NCBI GenBank assembly: GCA_027056525.1
Contig: JALUKO010000094.1
Coordinates: 1-13,699, forward strand
DNA length: 13,699 nucleotides
From: Helicobacteraceae bacterium
Lineage (GTDB): Bacteria; Campylobacterota; Campylobacteria; Campylobacterales; Sulfurimonadaceae
Direction of reading: 5' to 3'
Under the pieces are notes generated by a model. It saw only the letters and a program-made list of their open reading frames with translations, searched no databases and was not told the origin of the DNA. Positions 5,810-13,189 of the stretch are shown piece after piece; position 1 is the first letter of the stretch; every line of letters begins with the position of its first letter. The position numbers and the translations under genes are program-made.

Positions 5810-6874
5810 TTAATCTCCTAGTGCCCAAATATCAAAAGGTAACATCTCCACTTCTGAAAATGGGTGTGAAATGCCCCCCTCCGTGTTCATCGTTACTGCA
5901 GTGACTTTTTTGATTTGATAGGTAAATATAAAAGCTTCGATCTGCTCTATTTTTTTAAATAAACTTCTCTCATCAGCAAAAGGCATACCGATGATCACTT
6001 CACTTTTTGCGGGGATGTAAAAGTCGATCCCCTCATAGTAATAACATAGAGTGTTTGATTTGAGAAGTTCAAGATAGATCATATTTTCAAAAAGTCTGCC
6101 AAAATGTTTGTCGCTAGAGAGTGCTGCTTTGAGTGAAATATCGCAAAGATAGATCTTTTTGGTTGCTTTGGGATGATCGATCTTGGAGAGTTGGTGAAGA
6201 TAACCTTTTTCTATGAGGTGCTCATATGATCTGTAGAGCTTGTCTTTTGAGATCTTTCTTTTCATTTTGAGTCTTTCATATACGGAATATGGGGAGATCT
6301 TTTGAGAGATAAGTTTGGCGCAGAGTGTTACGATGTCAAACTCCACGTCATCAAGGGCATATCGAAGTGTTTTTTGAATGTAGAGATGTCTCTCATCTGC
6401 ATTGATTTTGTGCTGTGCTGGAAATCCTCCCAGCTTGAAGAAATGGTTCAACGCACTTGAATCATACTTGTGTTCATACGCTAAAAACTCTTCATAGTCT
6501 AAAGGATACAGGCGGATCGTCTGTAAGTACTCTAGTTGATGATGCACCTCAGAAGTAATAATAAGTTGTGAAACATTGACAAAGTGTATATCGGGTATAT
6601 AGTTGTCAAGTACAAGCGTATCTATTTTATTTTCAGTGCAAAAATTTGGAAGATATTTATTGAGTTCAACAGTGTCTATCCTGACATCACGACAGTCTAT
6701 ATAAAGGTATGTATTCTTTTTGAGATGAAGCAGATAGTTTTTGACAAGCTTTGTTTTGCCTGATTGACTTATGCCGTTTATCTGATAACTGTTTTCATCT
6801 AAAAATATTTTTCTGTCATGAAATTTATTGACAATAAGATCGCTCTTGTAGAACTCTGCGAGTAAAATTTCCAT
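5810..6874 (-). CDS. AAA_14/DUF4143-like ATPase of unknown function
   Basis: This 354-residue P-loop protein has Walker A GISQSGKT (34-41), a Walker B-like strand DTLVLDN (85-91) with Asn where the catalytic Glu is usual, and a sensor-like LIITSEV (104-110). RLYPLDYEEFLAYE (121-134) matches the conserved PLxxxEF segment of AAA_14/DUF4143 proteins. A basic, probably winged-helix region and a nuclease-like-looking C-terminal part follow. The role is unknown. I placed the start at 6874, not the frame's first ATG at 6910: AGGA lies 5 bases before it and the predicted -10 overlaps the upstream ATG. It heads an operon with rnhB and diverges from rpsJ. As I recall, H. pylori also has an ATP-binding gene beside rpsJ and near rnhB, suggesting conserved synteny. 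Confidence 0.75.
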   Translation of the reverse strand: MEILLAEFYKSDLIVNKFHDRKIFLDENSYQINGISQSGKTKLVKNYLLHLKKNTYLYIDCRDVRIDTVELNKYLPNFCTENKIDTLVLDNYIPDIHFVNVSQLIITSEVHHQLEYLQTIRLYPLDYEEFLAYEHKYDSSALNHFFKLGGFPAQHKINADERHLYIQKTLRYALDDVEFDIVTLCAKLISQKISPYSVYERLKMKRKISKDKLYRSYEHLIEKGYLHQLSKIDHPKATKKIYLCDISLKAALSSDKHFGRLFENMIYLELLKSNTLCYYYEGIDFYIPAKSEVIIGMPFADERSLFKKIEQIEAFIFTYQIKKVTAVTMNTEGGISHPFSEVEMLPFDIWALGD

Positions 6875-6900
6875 AAATATCCTAAAAAATTGATAGTGAA

Positions 6901-6929
6901 ATTGTATCATTTCCTTATTAAAAGGAAAT
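6901..6929 (-). promoter_or_regulatory. Extended -10 promoter and palindrome of ATPase-rnhB operon
   Basis: On the minus strand TGATACAAT (6901-6909) is an extended -10 placed about 27 bases before the chosen ATG. Immediately upstream is a perfect 8-bp inverted repeat, ATTTCCTT-ATTAA-AAGGAAAT (6909-6929), covering the -35 region. This could be an operator for an unidentified regulator. Confidence 0.5.
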
Positions 6930-6966
6930 AAATTTCACAATATTTCAGTTTTAACCCCCTAAATCC

Positions 6967-6995
6967 TTGAATATTAGAGTTCTTTTTGGTACAAT
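6967..6995 (+). promoter_or_regulatory. Main promoter of the S10-spc ribosomal operon
   Basis: TTGAAT (6967-6972), a 17-base spacer and TACAAT (6990-6995) form a strong sigma-70-type promoter. The -10 is preceded by a T run and a TGn extension (6987-6989). Transcription would start near 7002, giving an rpsJ leader of about 48 nt. This is the only convincing promoter seen for the ribosomal genes in the window. Confidence 0.65.
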
Positions 6996-7011
6996 TCCGC
7001 TCCCTTAAATA

Positions 7012-7028
7012 GTTAGGCAAGACCTAAC
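7012..7028 (+). promoter_or_regulatory. Hairpin in rpsJ leader RNA
   Basis: GTTAGG-CAAGA-CCTAAC is a perfect 6-bp stem with a 5-nt loop, inside the predicted leader and 21 bases before the rpsJ ATG. It is not followed by a T run, so it is not a terminator. It might be an mRNA-stabilising or ribosomal-protein-binding structure; it is far simpler than the E. coli S10 leader bound by L4. Confidence 0.4.
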
Positions 7029-7049
7029 GAGTTCTTTAGAAGGAAAATT

Positions 7050-7361
7050 ATGGAAAAAATTCGTTTGAAATTGAAAGCTTACGATCATCGTGTTTTAGAT
7101 AGATCAGTAGCATCAATCGTTGAGGCTGTAAAGCGTACAGGTGCCGTTATTCGTGGTCCGATCCCTTTACCAACAAAGATTCGTAAATATACGGTTTTAA
7201 AATCTCCGCACGTAAACAAAAGTTCACGTGAGCAATTTGAAATTCGTATGCACGCTAGAGTTATCGATATAGTATCTGCTACGCCGGAAACTGTTGATTC
7301 TCTAATGAAACTTGATCTTGCACCGGAAGTGGACGTAGAAGTTCGCTCTATGGATAAGTAG
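7050..7361 (+). CDS. rpsJ: 30S ribosomal protein S10
   Basis: S10 sits in the 30S head and, as NusE, also joins transcription antitermination complexes. The 103-residue sequence is full length with family segments KAYDHRVLDRS (8-18), TGAVIRGPIPLPTK (30-43) and SPHVNKSSREQFEIRMH (52-68). AAGGA at 7040-7044 precedes the ATG. It is the first gene of the operon, behind the promoter at 6967-6995, and its stop overlaps the AGGAG of rplC. Confidence 0.98.
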   Translation: MEKIRLKLKAYDHRVLDRSVASIVEAVKRTGAVIRGPIPLPTKIRKYTVLKSPHVNKSSREQFEIRMHARVIDIVSATPETVDSLMKLDLAPEVDVEVRSMDK

Positions 7362-7370
7362 GAGTAGGTC

Positions 7371-7946
7371 GTGGAATATATTGTTGAAAAAATCGGTATG
7401 AGCCGTACAATCACAGTACCATCTAAGCCAGTTACTCTCTTGAGAGTTTTAGATGTTAAAGTGTGTGAAGTGAATGAAGGTACTGCTATTGTTGCTTACA
7501 ACAGCGGTAAAAAAATGAATAAATCAATTGAAGGTCAACAGAAAAAGTACAACCTTTCATCTGAGTATAACCGTTTTGTTACATTAGAAGTAACAAACAC
7601 TGAAGCTGGTGATTTAGATTTAACGCCTTTAGCAGAAGCTAATGTTCTTAAATCAACTTTCACTACAAAAGGTCGCGGTTTTTCAGGTGCTATGAAGCGT
7701 TGGAACTTTGGTGGTGGTCCTGCATCTCACGGTCATAGATTTGGTCGTAGAACAGGTTCTATCGGTAATGCTGAATGGCCAGGTCGTGTAATGAAAGGGC
7801 GTAAGATGCCTGGACAATACGGAAATACACAAAACAGTGTAAAAAATGAGATCGTTTCTTACGATGCTGAAAACAAAATCATTGCGGTTTTAGGTTCAGT
7901 AAGTGGAGCTAACGGTTCTTTAGGTCGTGTAAAGGTAGCTAAATAA
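7371..7946 (+). CDS. rplC: 50S ribosomal protein L3
   Basis: L3 nucleates 50S assembly and reaches the peptidyl transferase centre. It is recognised by GMSR (9-12), the basic KGRGFSGAMKRWNFGGGPASHG region split across 100-121, and GRKMPGQYGN (143-152), where Gln149 matches the glutamine methylated in some bacteria. At 191 residues it is somewhat shorter than E. coli L3 (209), within the family range. The start is GTG at 7371 with AGGAG (7360-7364) overlapping the rpsJ stop. It ends in TAATG shared with rplD. Confidence 0.97.
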   Translation: MEYIVEKIGMSRTITVPSKPVTLLRVLDVKVCEVNEGTAIVAYNSGKKMNKSIEGQQKKYNLSSEYNRFVTLEVTNTEAGDLDLTPLAEANVLKSTFTTKGRGFSGAMKRWNFGGGPASHGHRFGRRTGSIGNAEWPGRVMKGRKMPGQYGNTQNSVKNEIVSYDAENKIIAVLGSVSGANGSLGRVKVAK

Positions 7947-8560
7947 TGAGCGCAATTATTCTAAATGAAAAAATGGAAAAAGCTTCTGAGTTAGCTTTAC
8001 CGGAGAGTTTTTCAGGTATCAACCCTCACAACCTTTACCTTTATGTGAAGTCTGCTCAAGCTGCACAGCGTGCAAACTCTGCAACTGCAAAAGGTAGAAG
8101 TGAAGTTCGTGGTGGTGGTAAAAAGCCATGGGCTCAAAAAGGTGGCGGGCGTGCTCGTGCCGGTTCTCGTCGTTCTCCTATATTCGTAGGTGGTGGTAAA
8201 GCTTTTGGTCCTCAAAACAACCGTAACTACGATTTGAAAGTAAATAAAAAGCAGAAAAAACTTGCTTTGAACTTTGCTTTAAATGAGCATGCGCAAAACG
8301 GTAGTCTTTTCATCGTTGATAGCATTGAAGTAGCATCTGGTAAAACAAAAGACGCTGCGGCAATGTTTAAAGCATTAAACCAAAGAGATACACTTTTTGT
8401 TAAATCTCTTTTAGATGAAAAAACTTTTTTAGCATTTGAAAATATCGCTTCTACATATGTAGTTGAAGCAAATGAGTTAAATGCTTATTTAGCTGCAAAT
8501 TATCGTTCAATTGTGATCGAAAAAGCGGTATGGGAAAATCTTGTAGGTGAGGCTAAATAA
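7946..8560 (+). CDS. rplD: 50S ribosomal protein L4
   Basis: L4 binds 23S rRNA and its long loop lines the exit tunnel. That loop is visible as the glycine/arginine-rich stretch from about 43 to 83 (EVRGGGKKPWAQKGGGRARA). The length of 204 is typical. In E. coli L4 represses the S10 operon by binding its leader; whether that happens here is unknown because the leader is short. Start and stop both use TAATG overlaps with rplC and rplW. Confidence 0.97.
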   Translation: MSAIILNEKMEKASELALPESFSGINPHNLYLYVKSAQAAQRANSATAKGRSEVRGGGKKPWAQKGGGRARAGSRRSPIFVGGGKAFGPQNNRNYDLKVNKKQKKLALNFALNEHAQNGSLFIVDSIEVASGKTKDAAAMFKALNQRDTLFVKSLLDEKTFLAFENIASTYVVEANELNAYLAANYRSIVIEKAVWENLVGEAK

Positions 8561-8841
8561 TGGCAGATATTACAGATATTAAATCTATACTATATACAGA
8601 AAAGACTCTTGGTCTGCAAGAAGATGGTGTAATCGTTGTTCAAACATCACCACGTATGACTAAAACCGGTCTTAAAGAGGTGTTTCGTGAGTATTTTGGA
8701 ATTATTCCAAACAAGATCAACTCACTAAACCAAAGCGGAAAAACAAAACGTTTCCGTGGTGTACAGGGTAAACAGAATGACTTCAAAAAGTTCTATGTTA
8801 CGTTACCTGAAGGTGCACAAATAGAAAGTTTGGCGGTTTAA
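8560..8841 (+). CDS. rplW: 50S ribosomal protein L23
   Basis: L23 sits at the polypeptide exit and docks trigger factor and SRP. The 93-residue sequence shows the N-terminal ILYTEKT helix (10-16), the VFREYFGIIPNKINSLN segment (41-57), the basic loop GKTKRFRGVQGKQNDFKKFYV, and the C-terminal LPEGAQIE. The start overlaps the rplD stop (TAATG), and rplB begins one base after its stop. Confidence 0.97.
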   Translation: MADITDIKSILYTEKTLGLQEDGVIVVQTSPRMTKTGLKEVFREYFGIIPNKINSLNQSGKTKRFRGVQGKQNDFKKFYVTLPEGAQIESLAV

Positions 8842-8842
8842 T

Positions 8843-9682
8843 ATGGCAATTAAAACTTATAGACCGATAACACCATCTCGTCGTTTTTACACTAATGTTG
8901 ACAGTTCTGACATTACTGCAAAAGCTTCTGTTCGTTCATTGTTAAAGAAACTTCCTGCTCATGCCGGTCGTAACTCTAATGGTCGTATAACGTCTCGTCA
9001 TAAACAAGCGGGTGCTAAAAAACTTTACCGTATCATCGATTTCAAAAGAAATAAGTTTGATATTCCAGGTACTGTTAGCACTATTGAATATGATCCGTAT
9101 CGTAACTGTCGTATTGCATTGATCACATACGCTGATGGTGAGAAAAGATATATTCTTCAACCAAAAGGCTTAAGTGTAGGTGATACAGTTATGTCAGCTG
9201 AGGCTGGACTAGATGTTAAACCTGGTAATGCGATGAAACTTAAGAACATCCCGGTTGGTACATTGGTTCACAATATTGAGCTTAAAACCGGTAAGGGTGG
9301 ACAAATGGTTCGTTCTGCCGGAACAAGTGCTCAAATTATGGGTCGTGATGGAAAGTATGTTTCACTTCGTATGCCGTCATCTGAAATGCGTTTGGTTTTA
9401 GGTGAGTGTTTAGCTACTGTTGGAACTGTTGGTAATGAAGAGTATAGCAATATCGTTATAGCGAAAGCTGGTCGTACTCGTCATATGGGTATTCGTCCTC
9501 AAACTCGTGGTTCTGCAATGAACCCAATTGATCACCCGCATGGTGGTGGTGAAGGTAAAACGAATTCAGGTCGTCATCCAGTTACTCCATGGGGTAAACC
9601 TACGAAGGGTGCTAAAACTCGTCGTAAGAAAGCAAGTGATAAACTCATTATTACTCGCCGTAAATCTAATCCGAAGAGGTAG
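8843..9682 (+). CDS. rplB: 50S ribosomal protein L2
   Basis: L2 is needed for subunit association and supports peptidyl transfer. It has the N-terminal KTYRPITPSRR (4-14), an RNA-binding OB-like and SH3-like core, and the invariant MNPIDHPHGGGEGKT (226-240). His231 aligns with the functionally important E. coli His229. The lysine/arginine-rich tail (254-279) is normal. Its 279 residues match the usual 270-280. Arginine codons are dominated by CGT, as in the other ribosomal genes, unlike the AGA-richer metabolic genes to the left. Confidence 0.98.
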   Translation: MAIKTYRPITPSRRFYTNVDSSDITAKASVRSLLKKLPAHAGRNSNGRITSRHKQAGAKKLYRIIDFKRNKFDIPGTVSTIEYDPYRNCRIALITYADGEKRYILQPKGLSVGDTVMSAEAGLDVKPGNAMKLKNIPVGTLVHNIELKTGKGGQMVRSAGTSAQIMGRDGKYVSLRMPSSEMRLVLGECLATVGTVGNEEYSNIVIAKAGRTRHMGIRPQTRGSAMNPIDHPHGGGEGKTNSGRHPVTPWGKPTKGAKTRRKKASDKLIITRRKSNPKR

Positions 9683-9686
9683 TTAA

Positions 9687-9965
9687 ATGGCAAGAAGTGT
9701 AAAAAAAGGTCCATTTGTTGATGATCATTTAATGAAAAAAGTTATCGCAGCAAAAGCTGAAGGTAACAAAAAACCAATTAAAACATGGTCAAGAAGATCT
9801 ATGGTTCTTCCTGATATGGTTGGTTTAACTTTAAATGTTCATAATGGTCGCCAATTTGTTCCTGTATATGTTACAGAGAATCATATTGGTTATAAACTTG
9901 GTGAATTCGCACCAACTCGTACATTTAAGGGCCATAAAGGTTCTGTACAGAAGAAGGTAGGATAA
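9687..9965 (+). CDS. rpsS: 30S ribosomal protein S19
   Basis: S19 binds 16S rRNA in the 30S head near the decoding region with S13. The full 92-residue family pattern is present: RSVKKGPFVDDHLMKK (3-18), TWSRRSMVLPDMVG (34-47), VHNGRQFVPVYVTENHIGYKLGEF split over 51-74, and the basic FKGHKG (79-84). GAGG at 9675-9678 lies within the end of rplB. rplV starts two bases after its stop. Confidence 0.98.
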   Translation: MARSVKKGPFVDDHLMKKVIAAKAEGNKKPIKTWSRRSMVLPDMVGLTLNVHNGRQFVPVYVTENHIGYKLGEFAPTRTFKGHKGSVQKKVG

Positions 9966-9967
9966 TT

Positions 9968-10285
9968 ATGGCTAGAGCATTATTGAAATTTATCCGTGTT
10001 TCACCTATCAAATCTCGTCTTATTGCACGTGAAGTTCAAGGTATGAATGCTGAAGAAGCATTAGCAGCTTTAGAGTTCACTCCAAATAAGGCAGCAAAAA
10101 TTATTGCAAAAGTTGTTGCATCTGCAGTAGCTAACAGCGGTAGTGAAGCTGAAGATTGTGTTATTACATCATGTCGTGTTGACAATGGTCCAGTACTTAA
10201 GCGTTTCCGTCCACGTGCTCGTGGTATGGCGTCGGGTATCCGTAAACCAACAGCACATATCTTAGTAGAAGTAGAGGGTAAATAA
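9968..10285 (+). CDS. rplV: 50S ribosomal protein L22
   Basis: L22 contacts all 23S rRNA domains, and its beta hairpin forms part of the exit tunnel at the macrolide site. The start of that hairpin is GPVLKRFRPRARG (74-86), continuing to RKPTAHI (92-98). N-terminal VSPIKSRLIAREVQG (11-25) is typical. The length of 105 is normal with no insertion or deletion in the tunnel loop that would suggest macrolide resistance. Confidence 0.97.
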   Translation: MARALLKFIRVSPIKSRLIAREVQGMNAEEALAALEFTPNKAAKIIAKVVASAVANSGSEAEDCVITSCRVDNGPVLKRFRPRARGMASGIRKPTAHILVEVEGK

Positions 10286-10286
10286 T

Positions 10287-10994
10287 ATGGGTCAAAAAGT
10301 TAATCCTATTGGTTTACGTCTTGGTATCAACCGTAACTGGGAGAGCCGTTGGTTCCCTAACTTTAAATCTGCTCCAGCAGCTTTAGGTGAAGATCACAAG
10401 ATTAGAACATTTTTGAAAAAAGAGCTTTATTATGCCGGTGTTGCTAACATTATCATAGAAAGAACAGTTAAGAGACTTCGTGTAACAATCGTAGCTGCAC
10501 GTCCTGGTATCATTATTGGTAAAAAGGGTGCAGATATTGAAAAACTGAAAACTTCTCTTCAAAATCTTATAGGTAAGCAAATATCTGTAAATATTAAAGA
10601 AGAGAAAAAAGCTCAAACATCGGCGCAACTTGTTGCTGAAAACGTAGCTACTCAGTTAGAGCGTCGTGTTGCTTTTAGACGTGCTATGAAAAAAGTTATG
10701 CAAGGTGCACAACGTTCTGGTGCTAAAGGTATCAAGGTTTCTGTAAGTGGTCGTCTTGGCGGAGCTGAAATGGCTCGTACTGAGTGGTACTTAGAGGGTC
10801 GTGTTCCTTTACATACTCTACGTGCTAAGATCGATTATGGTTTTGCTGAAGCACATACTACATACGGTATTATCGGTGTAAAAGTATGGATCTTCAAAGG
10901 GGAAGTACTTACTAAAGGCGTTCCTGAAGAAGCAAAAGAAGAGAAAAAAGAGCGTCGTTCTAAACGTGCTCCAAGACGTGAAAAGGCTGAATAA
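10287..10994 (+). CDS. rpsC: 30S ribosomal protein S3
   Basis: S3 forms part of the mRNA entry site and helicase activity of the 30S. It opens with GQKVNPIGLRLGI (2-14) and carries a type II KH domain whose GxxG loop is GKKG (78-81) within PGIIIGKKGADIEKLK (73-88). The S3 C-terminal domain includes VSGRLGGAEMARTEWYLEG. The C-terminus is a highly charged tail (about 215-235, many Lys, Arg and Glu), as often seen in S3 of this phylum. It starts one base after the rplV stop. Confidence 0.98.
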   Translation: MGQKVNPIGLRLGINRNWESRWFPNFKSAPAALGEDHKIRTFLKKELYYAGVANIIIERTVKRLRVTIVAARPGIIIGKKGADIEKLKTSLQNLIGKQISVNIKEEKKAQTSAQLVAENVATQLERRVAFRRAMKKVMQGAQRSGAKGIKVSVSGRLGGAEMARTEWYLEGRVPLHTLRAKIDYGFAEAHTTYGIIGVKVWIFKGEVLTKGVPEEAKEEKKERRSKRAPRREKAE

Positions 10995-10996
10995 TT

Positions 10997-11422
10997 ATGT
11001 TAATGCCAAAAAGAACAAAATATCGTAAAGTTATGAAAGGGCGTAACCGTGGTTATGCTCGTAGTGGCTATAAGTTAGCGTTTGGTAATATCGCATTCAA
11101 AGCTGTAGAAGCCGGTCGTATCAATTCTCGTCAGATTGAAGCTGCTCGTATCTCTGCTACTCGTCACATTAAACGTAATGGTAAGATTTGGATTCGTGTT
11201 TTCCCTGCCAAACCATTAACTGCTAAGCCTCTTGAAACTCGTATGGGTAAAGGTAAGGGTGCAGTTGATCAATGGGTTATGAACATTAAACCGGGTCGTA
11301 TTATTTTTGAAATGGGTGGTGTTCCAGAAGATATTGCTCGTGAAGCGTTAACTCTTGCTATGCATAAGTTACCATTCAAATGTAAAATTATTACAAAGGA
11401 GATGAGCAATGAAATATTCTGA
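10997..11422 (+). CDS. rplP: 50S ribosomal protein L16
   Basis: L16 organises the A site of the 50S. The sequence has MLMPKRTKYRK (1-11), FKAVEAGRINSRQIEAARI (33-51) and MGKGKGAVDQWVMNIKPGRI (82-101). The length of 141 is close to the E. coli 136. Its last five codons and stop overlap the start of rpmC by 14 bases in another frame. Confidence 0.97.
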   Translation: MLMPKRTKYRKVMKGRNRGYARSGYKLAFGNIAFKAVEAGRINSRQIEAARISATRHIKRNGKIWIRVFPAKPLTAKPLETRMGKGKGAVDQWVMNIKPGRIIFEMGGVPEDIAREALTLAMHKLPFKCKIITKEMSNEIF

Positions 11423-11597
11423 TTTAGCAGATAAAAGTTCAGAAGAACTACAAGCTATGCTTAAAGAGAAAAAGACAGAGCTTTTCACTTTAAAAATTAA
11501 ACAAAAGATGATGCAATTAAATAACACGAGTGAACTTCGTGTTGCAAAAAAAGATATTGCAAGAATCAATACTGCACTTTCCGCAGTAGCAAACTAG
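11409..11597 (+). CDS. rpmC: 50S ribosomal protein L29
   Basis: L29 is a small two-helix protein near the exit tunnel with L23. It is 62 residues, with MKYSDLADKSSEELQ (1-15), LFTLKIKQKMMQLNNTSELR (25-44) and IARINTAL (49-56), all characteristic. AAGGAG at 11396-11401, inside rplP, lies 7 bases before this ATG and supports it despite the 14-base overlap. Confidence 0.96.
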   Translation: MKYSDLADKSSEELQAMLKEKKTELFTLKIKQKMMQLNNTSELRVAKKDIARINTALSAVAN

Positions 11598-11607
11598 GGG
11601 ACGAGCG

Positions 11608-11856
11608 ATGACACATAAACGTGAAATTCAAGGTAATGTAGTTAAAATTGCAGGTGATAAAACAGTAACAGTTGTTGTTGAACGCCGTGTAATGCATCCT
11701 CGTTACCATAAAGTTGTAAAACGTTTCAAAAAGTACTTAGTACATGATGAGCGTAATGAAGTAAAAGTTGGTGATGAGATTATTGCAATCGAGTGTCGTC
11801 CACTTTCTAAGACTAAATCTTTTAGACTTAAAACAGTAGTATCAGGAGCTAAGTAA
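11608..11856 (+). CDS. rpsQ: 30S ribosomal protein S17
   Basis: S17 is a primary 16S rRNA-binding protein with an OB fold. HKREIQGNVVKIAGDKTVTV (3-22), RRVMHPRYHKVVKRFKKYLVHD across 26-47, and GDEIIAIECRPLSKTKSF (55-72) identify it at the usual 82 residues. The only ribosome site is a weak GGGG run about 8-12 bases upstream. The stop overlaps rplN (TAATG). Confidence 0.97.
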   Translation: MTHKREIQGNVVKIAGDKTVTVVVERRVMHPRYHKVVKRFKKYLVHDERNEVKVGDEIIAIECRPLSKTKSFRLKTVVSGAK

Positions 11857-12224
11857 TGATCCAAGGTTTTACTCGTCTAAATGTAGCTGATAATACAGGT
11901 GCAAAAGAGATTATGTGTATTAAGGTACTTGGTGGTTCTAAGCGTCGTTATGCATCAGTAGGTGACGTTATTGTTGCTTCTGTAAAAAAAGCGATACCAA
12001 CTGCTAAAGTTAAAAAAGGTAAAGTTGTAAAAGCTGTTATCGTTAGAACTAAAAAAGAGGTTCAACGTGAAAATGGTTCTTTGATCCGTTTTGATGACAA
12101 TGCAGCAGTTATACTTGATGACAAGAGAGAGCCTATTGGTACTCGTATCTTCGGGCCTGTTGGTCGTGAAGTTCGTTACGCAGGATTCATGAAAATTGTA
12201 TCTCTTGCTCCGGAGGTTGTTTAA
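11856..12224 (+). CDS. rplN: 50S ribosomal protein L14
   Basis: L14 lies at the subunit interface. It is one of the most conserved ribosomal proteins: MIQGFTRLNVADNTGAKEIM (1-20), RTKKEVQRENGSLIRFDDNA (64-83) and GTRIFGPVGREVR (97-109). The length of 122 is the standard bacterial length. It marks the usual boundary between the S10 and spc operons, but here only a TAATG overlap separates it from rpsQ, so the two are one transcription unit. Confidence 0.98.
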   Translation: MIQGFTRLNVADNTGAKEIMCIKVLGGSKRRYASVGDVIVASVKKAIPTAKVKKGKVVKAVIVRTKKEVQRENGSLIRFDDNAAVILDDKREPIGTRIFGPVGREVRYAGFMKIVSLAPEVV

Positions 12225-12454
12225 TGGCAAAGTTTAATTTCAAAAAAGGCGATACTGTAGAAATTATCGCTGGAGATGATCGTGGAACTAAGGCTACTGT
12301 TTTAGCAGTTATGCCTAAGAAAAACAAGGTTATCGTTGAGGGTTGTAAAATAGCTAAAAAAGCTGTTAAACCAACTGAAGATAACACTAAAGGTGGCTTT
12401 ATCAATAAAGAGATGCCAATAGATGTTTCAAATGTTCGTAAAGTGGAGGCATAA
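12224..12454 (+). CDS. rplX: 50S ribosomal protein L24
   Basis: L24 starts 50S assembly by binding the 5' end of 23S rRNA. The KOW motif is visible as FKKGDTVEIIAGDDRGTKATVLAV (6-29, quoted in outline: the Gly-Asp and Gly-Asp-Asp-Arg-Gly turns are diagnostic). At 76 residues it is short compared with E. coli (104), matching the compact form common in this phylum. The start overlaps the rplN stop (TAATG). Confidence 0.95.
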   Translation: MAKFNFKKGDTVEIIAGDDRGTKATVLAVMPKKNKVIVEGCKIAKKAVKPTEDNTKGGFINKEMPIDVSNVRKVEA

Positions 12455-12458
12455 TTAG

Positions 12459-13004
12459 ATGGCTCGTTTAAAAGATAAATATTTAGCGCTTAAGCCAGAG
12501 TTGCAAGCAGAATTAGGGATCAAAAATACTATGGAAATTCCAAAAGTAGAAAAGGTCGTTATCTCTGTTGGTGCTGGTTTTGCAATGAAAGATAATAAAC
12601 TTATCAAAAACATTGAAGATACTATTACAACTATTGCCGGTCAAAAAGCAAGTACAGTAATAGCTAAGAAATCTGTTGCAGGTTTTAAAGTACGTGAAGG
12701 TATGCCGGTAGGTGTACGTGTTACACTACGTGGTGAAAATATGTACAACTTCTTAGATCGCCTGATCTCTATTGCACTTCCACGTGTAAAAGATTTCCGT
12801 GGTGTTGCTAGAAATGGTTTTGATGGTCGTGGTAACTATAACTTTGGTTTGCAAGAACAATTGATCTTCCCGGAAGTTAGTTATGATTCAGTCATGCAAA
12901 TTCATGGTATGAATATCACTGTAGTAACTACAGCTGATACTGATAAGGCAGGATTCGCTCTTTTAGAGAAGCTTGGAATGCCTTTTACTAAAGGGAGCAA
13001 CTAA
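12459..13004 (+). CDS. rplE: 50S ribosomal protein L5
   Basis: L5 forms the central protuberance and contacts 5S rRNA and P-site tRNA. Family marks are EIPKVEKVVISVGAG (26-40), AGQKASTVIAKKSVAGFKVR (59-78), VGVRVTLRGENMYNFLDRLI (83-102) and GNYNFGLQEQLIFPE (124-138). The length of 181 is normal. The stop overlaps the rpsN start (TAATG). Confidence 0.98.
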   Translation: MARLKDKYLALKPELQAELGIKNTMEIPKVEKVVISVGAGFAMKDNKLIKNIEDTITTIAGQKASTVIAKKSVAGFKVREGMPVGVRVTLRGENMYNFLDRLISIALPRVKDFRGVARNGFDGRGNYNFGLQEQLIFPEVSYDSVMQIHGMNITVVTTADTDKAGFALLEKLGMPFTKGSN

Positions 13005-13189
13005 TGGCTAAGAAGTCTATGATCGCTAAAGCAAGTCGTACTCCAAAGTTCAAAGTGCGTGGATATACACGTTGTCAGATCTGTGGTCGTCCACACTCAG
13101 TTCTTCGTGACTTTGGTATCTGTCGTGTTTGTTTTAGAAAAATGGCAAATGAGGGACTCATCCCAGGTGTTAGAAAGTCTTCTTGGTAA
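13004..13189 (+). CDS. rpsN: 30S ribosomal protein S14, zinc-binding type Z
   Basis: This is the short 61-residue S14 with an intact zinc ribbon, Cys24-x2-Cys27 and Cys40-x2-Cys43. It differs from the roughly 100-residue zinc-free S14 of E. coli. S14 binds 16S rRNA in the 30S head. The start shares TAATG with rplE. The stop lies in the loop of a small hairpin (13182-13195) and is followed by the only large gap of the operon. Confidence 0.97.
   Translation: MAKKSMIAKASRTPKFKVRGYTRCQICGRPHSVLRDFGICRVCFRKMANEGLIPGVRKSSW

Noticed and set aside
6875..6910. ATPase start at 6910, adding 12 residues
   Set aside because: The extended -10 overlaps this ATG and would start transcription downstream of it. 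The ATG at 6874 has AGGA 5 bases upstream and lies within the expected transcript.
7085..7414. Open frame antisense to rpsJ
   Set aside because: Shadow of a highly conserved ribosomal gene with no promoter or ribosome site.
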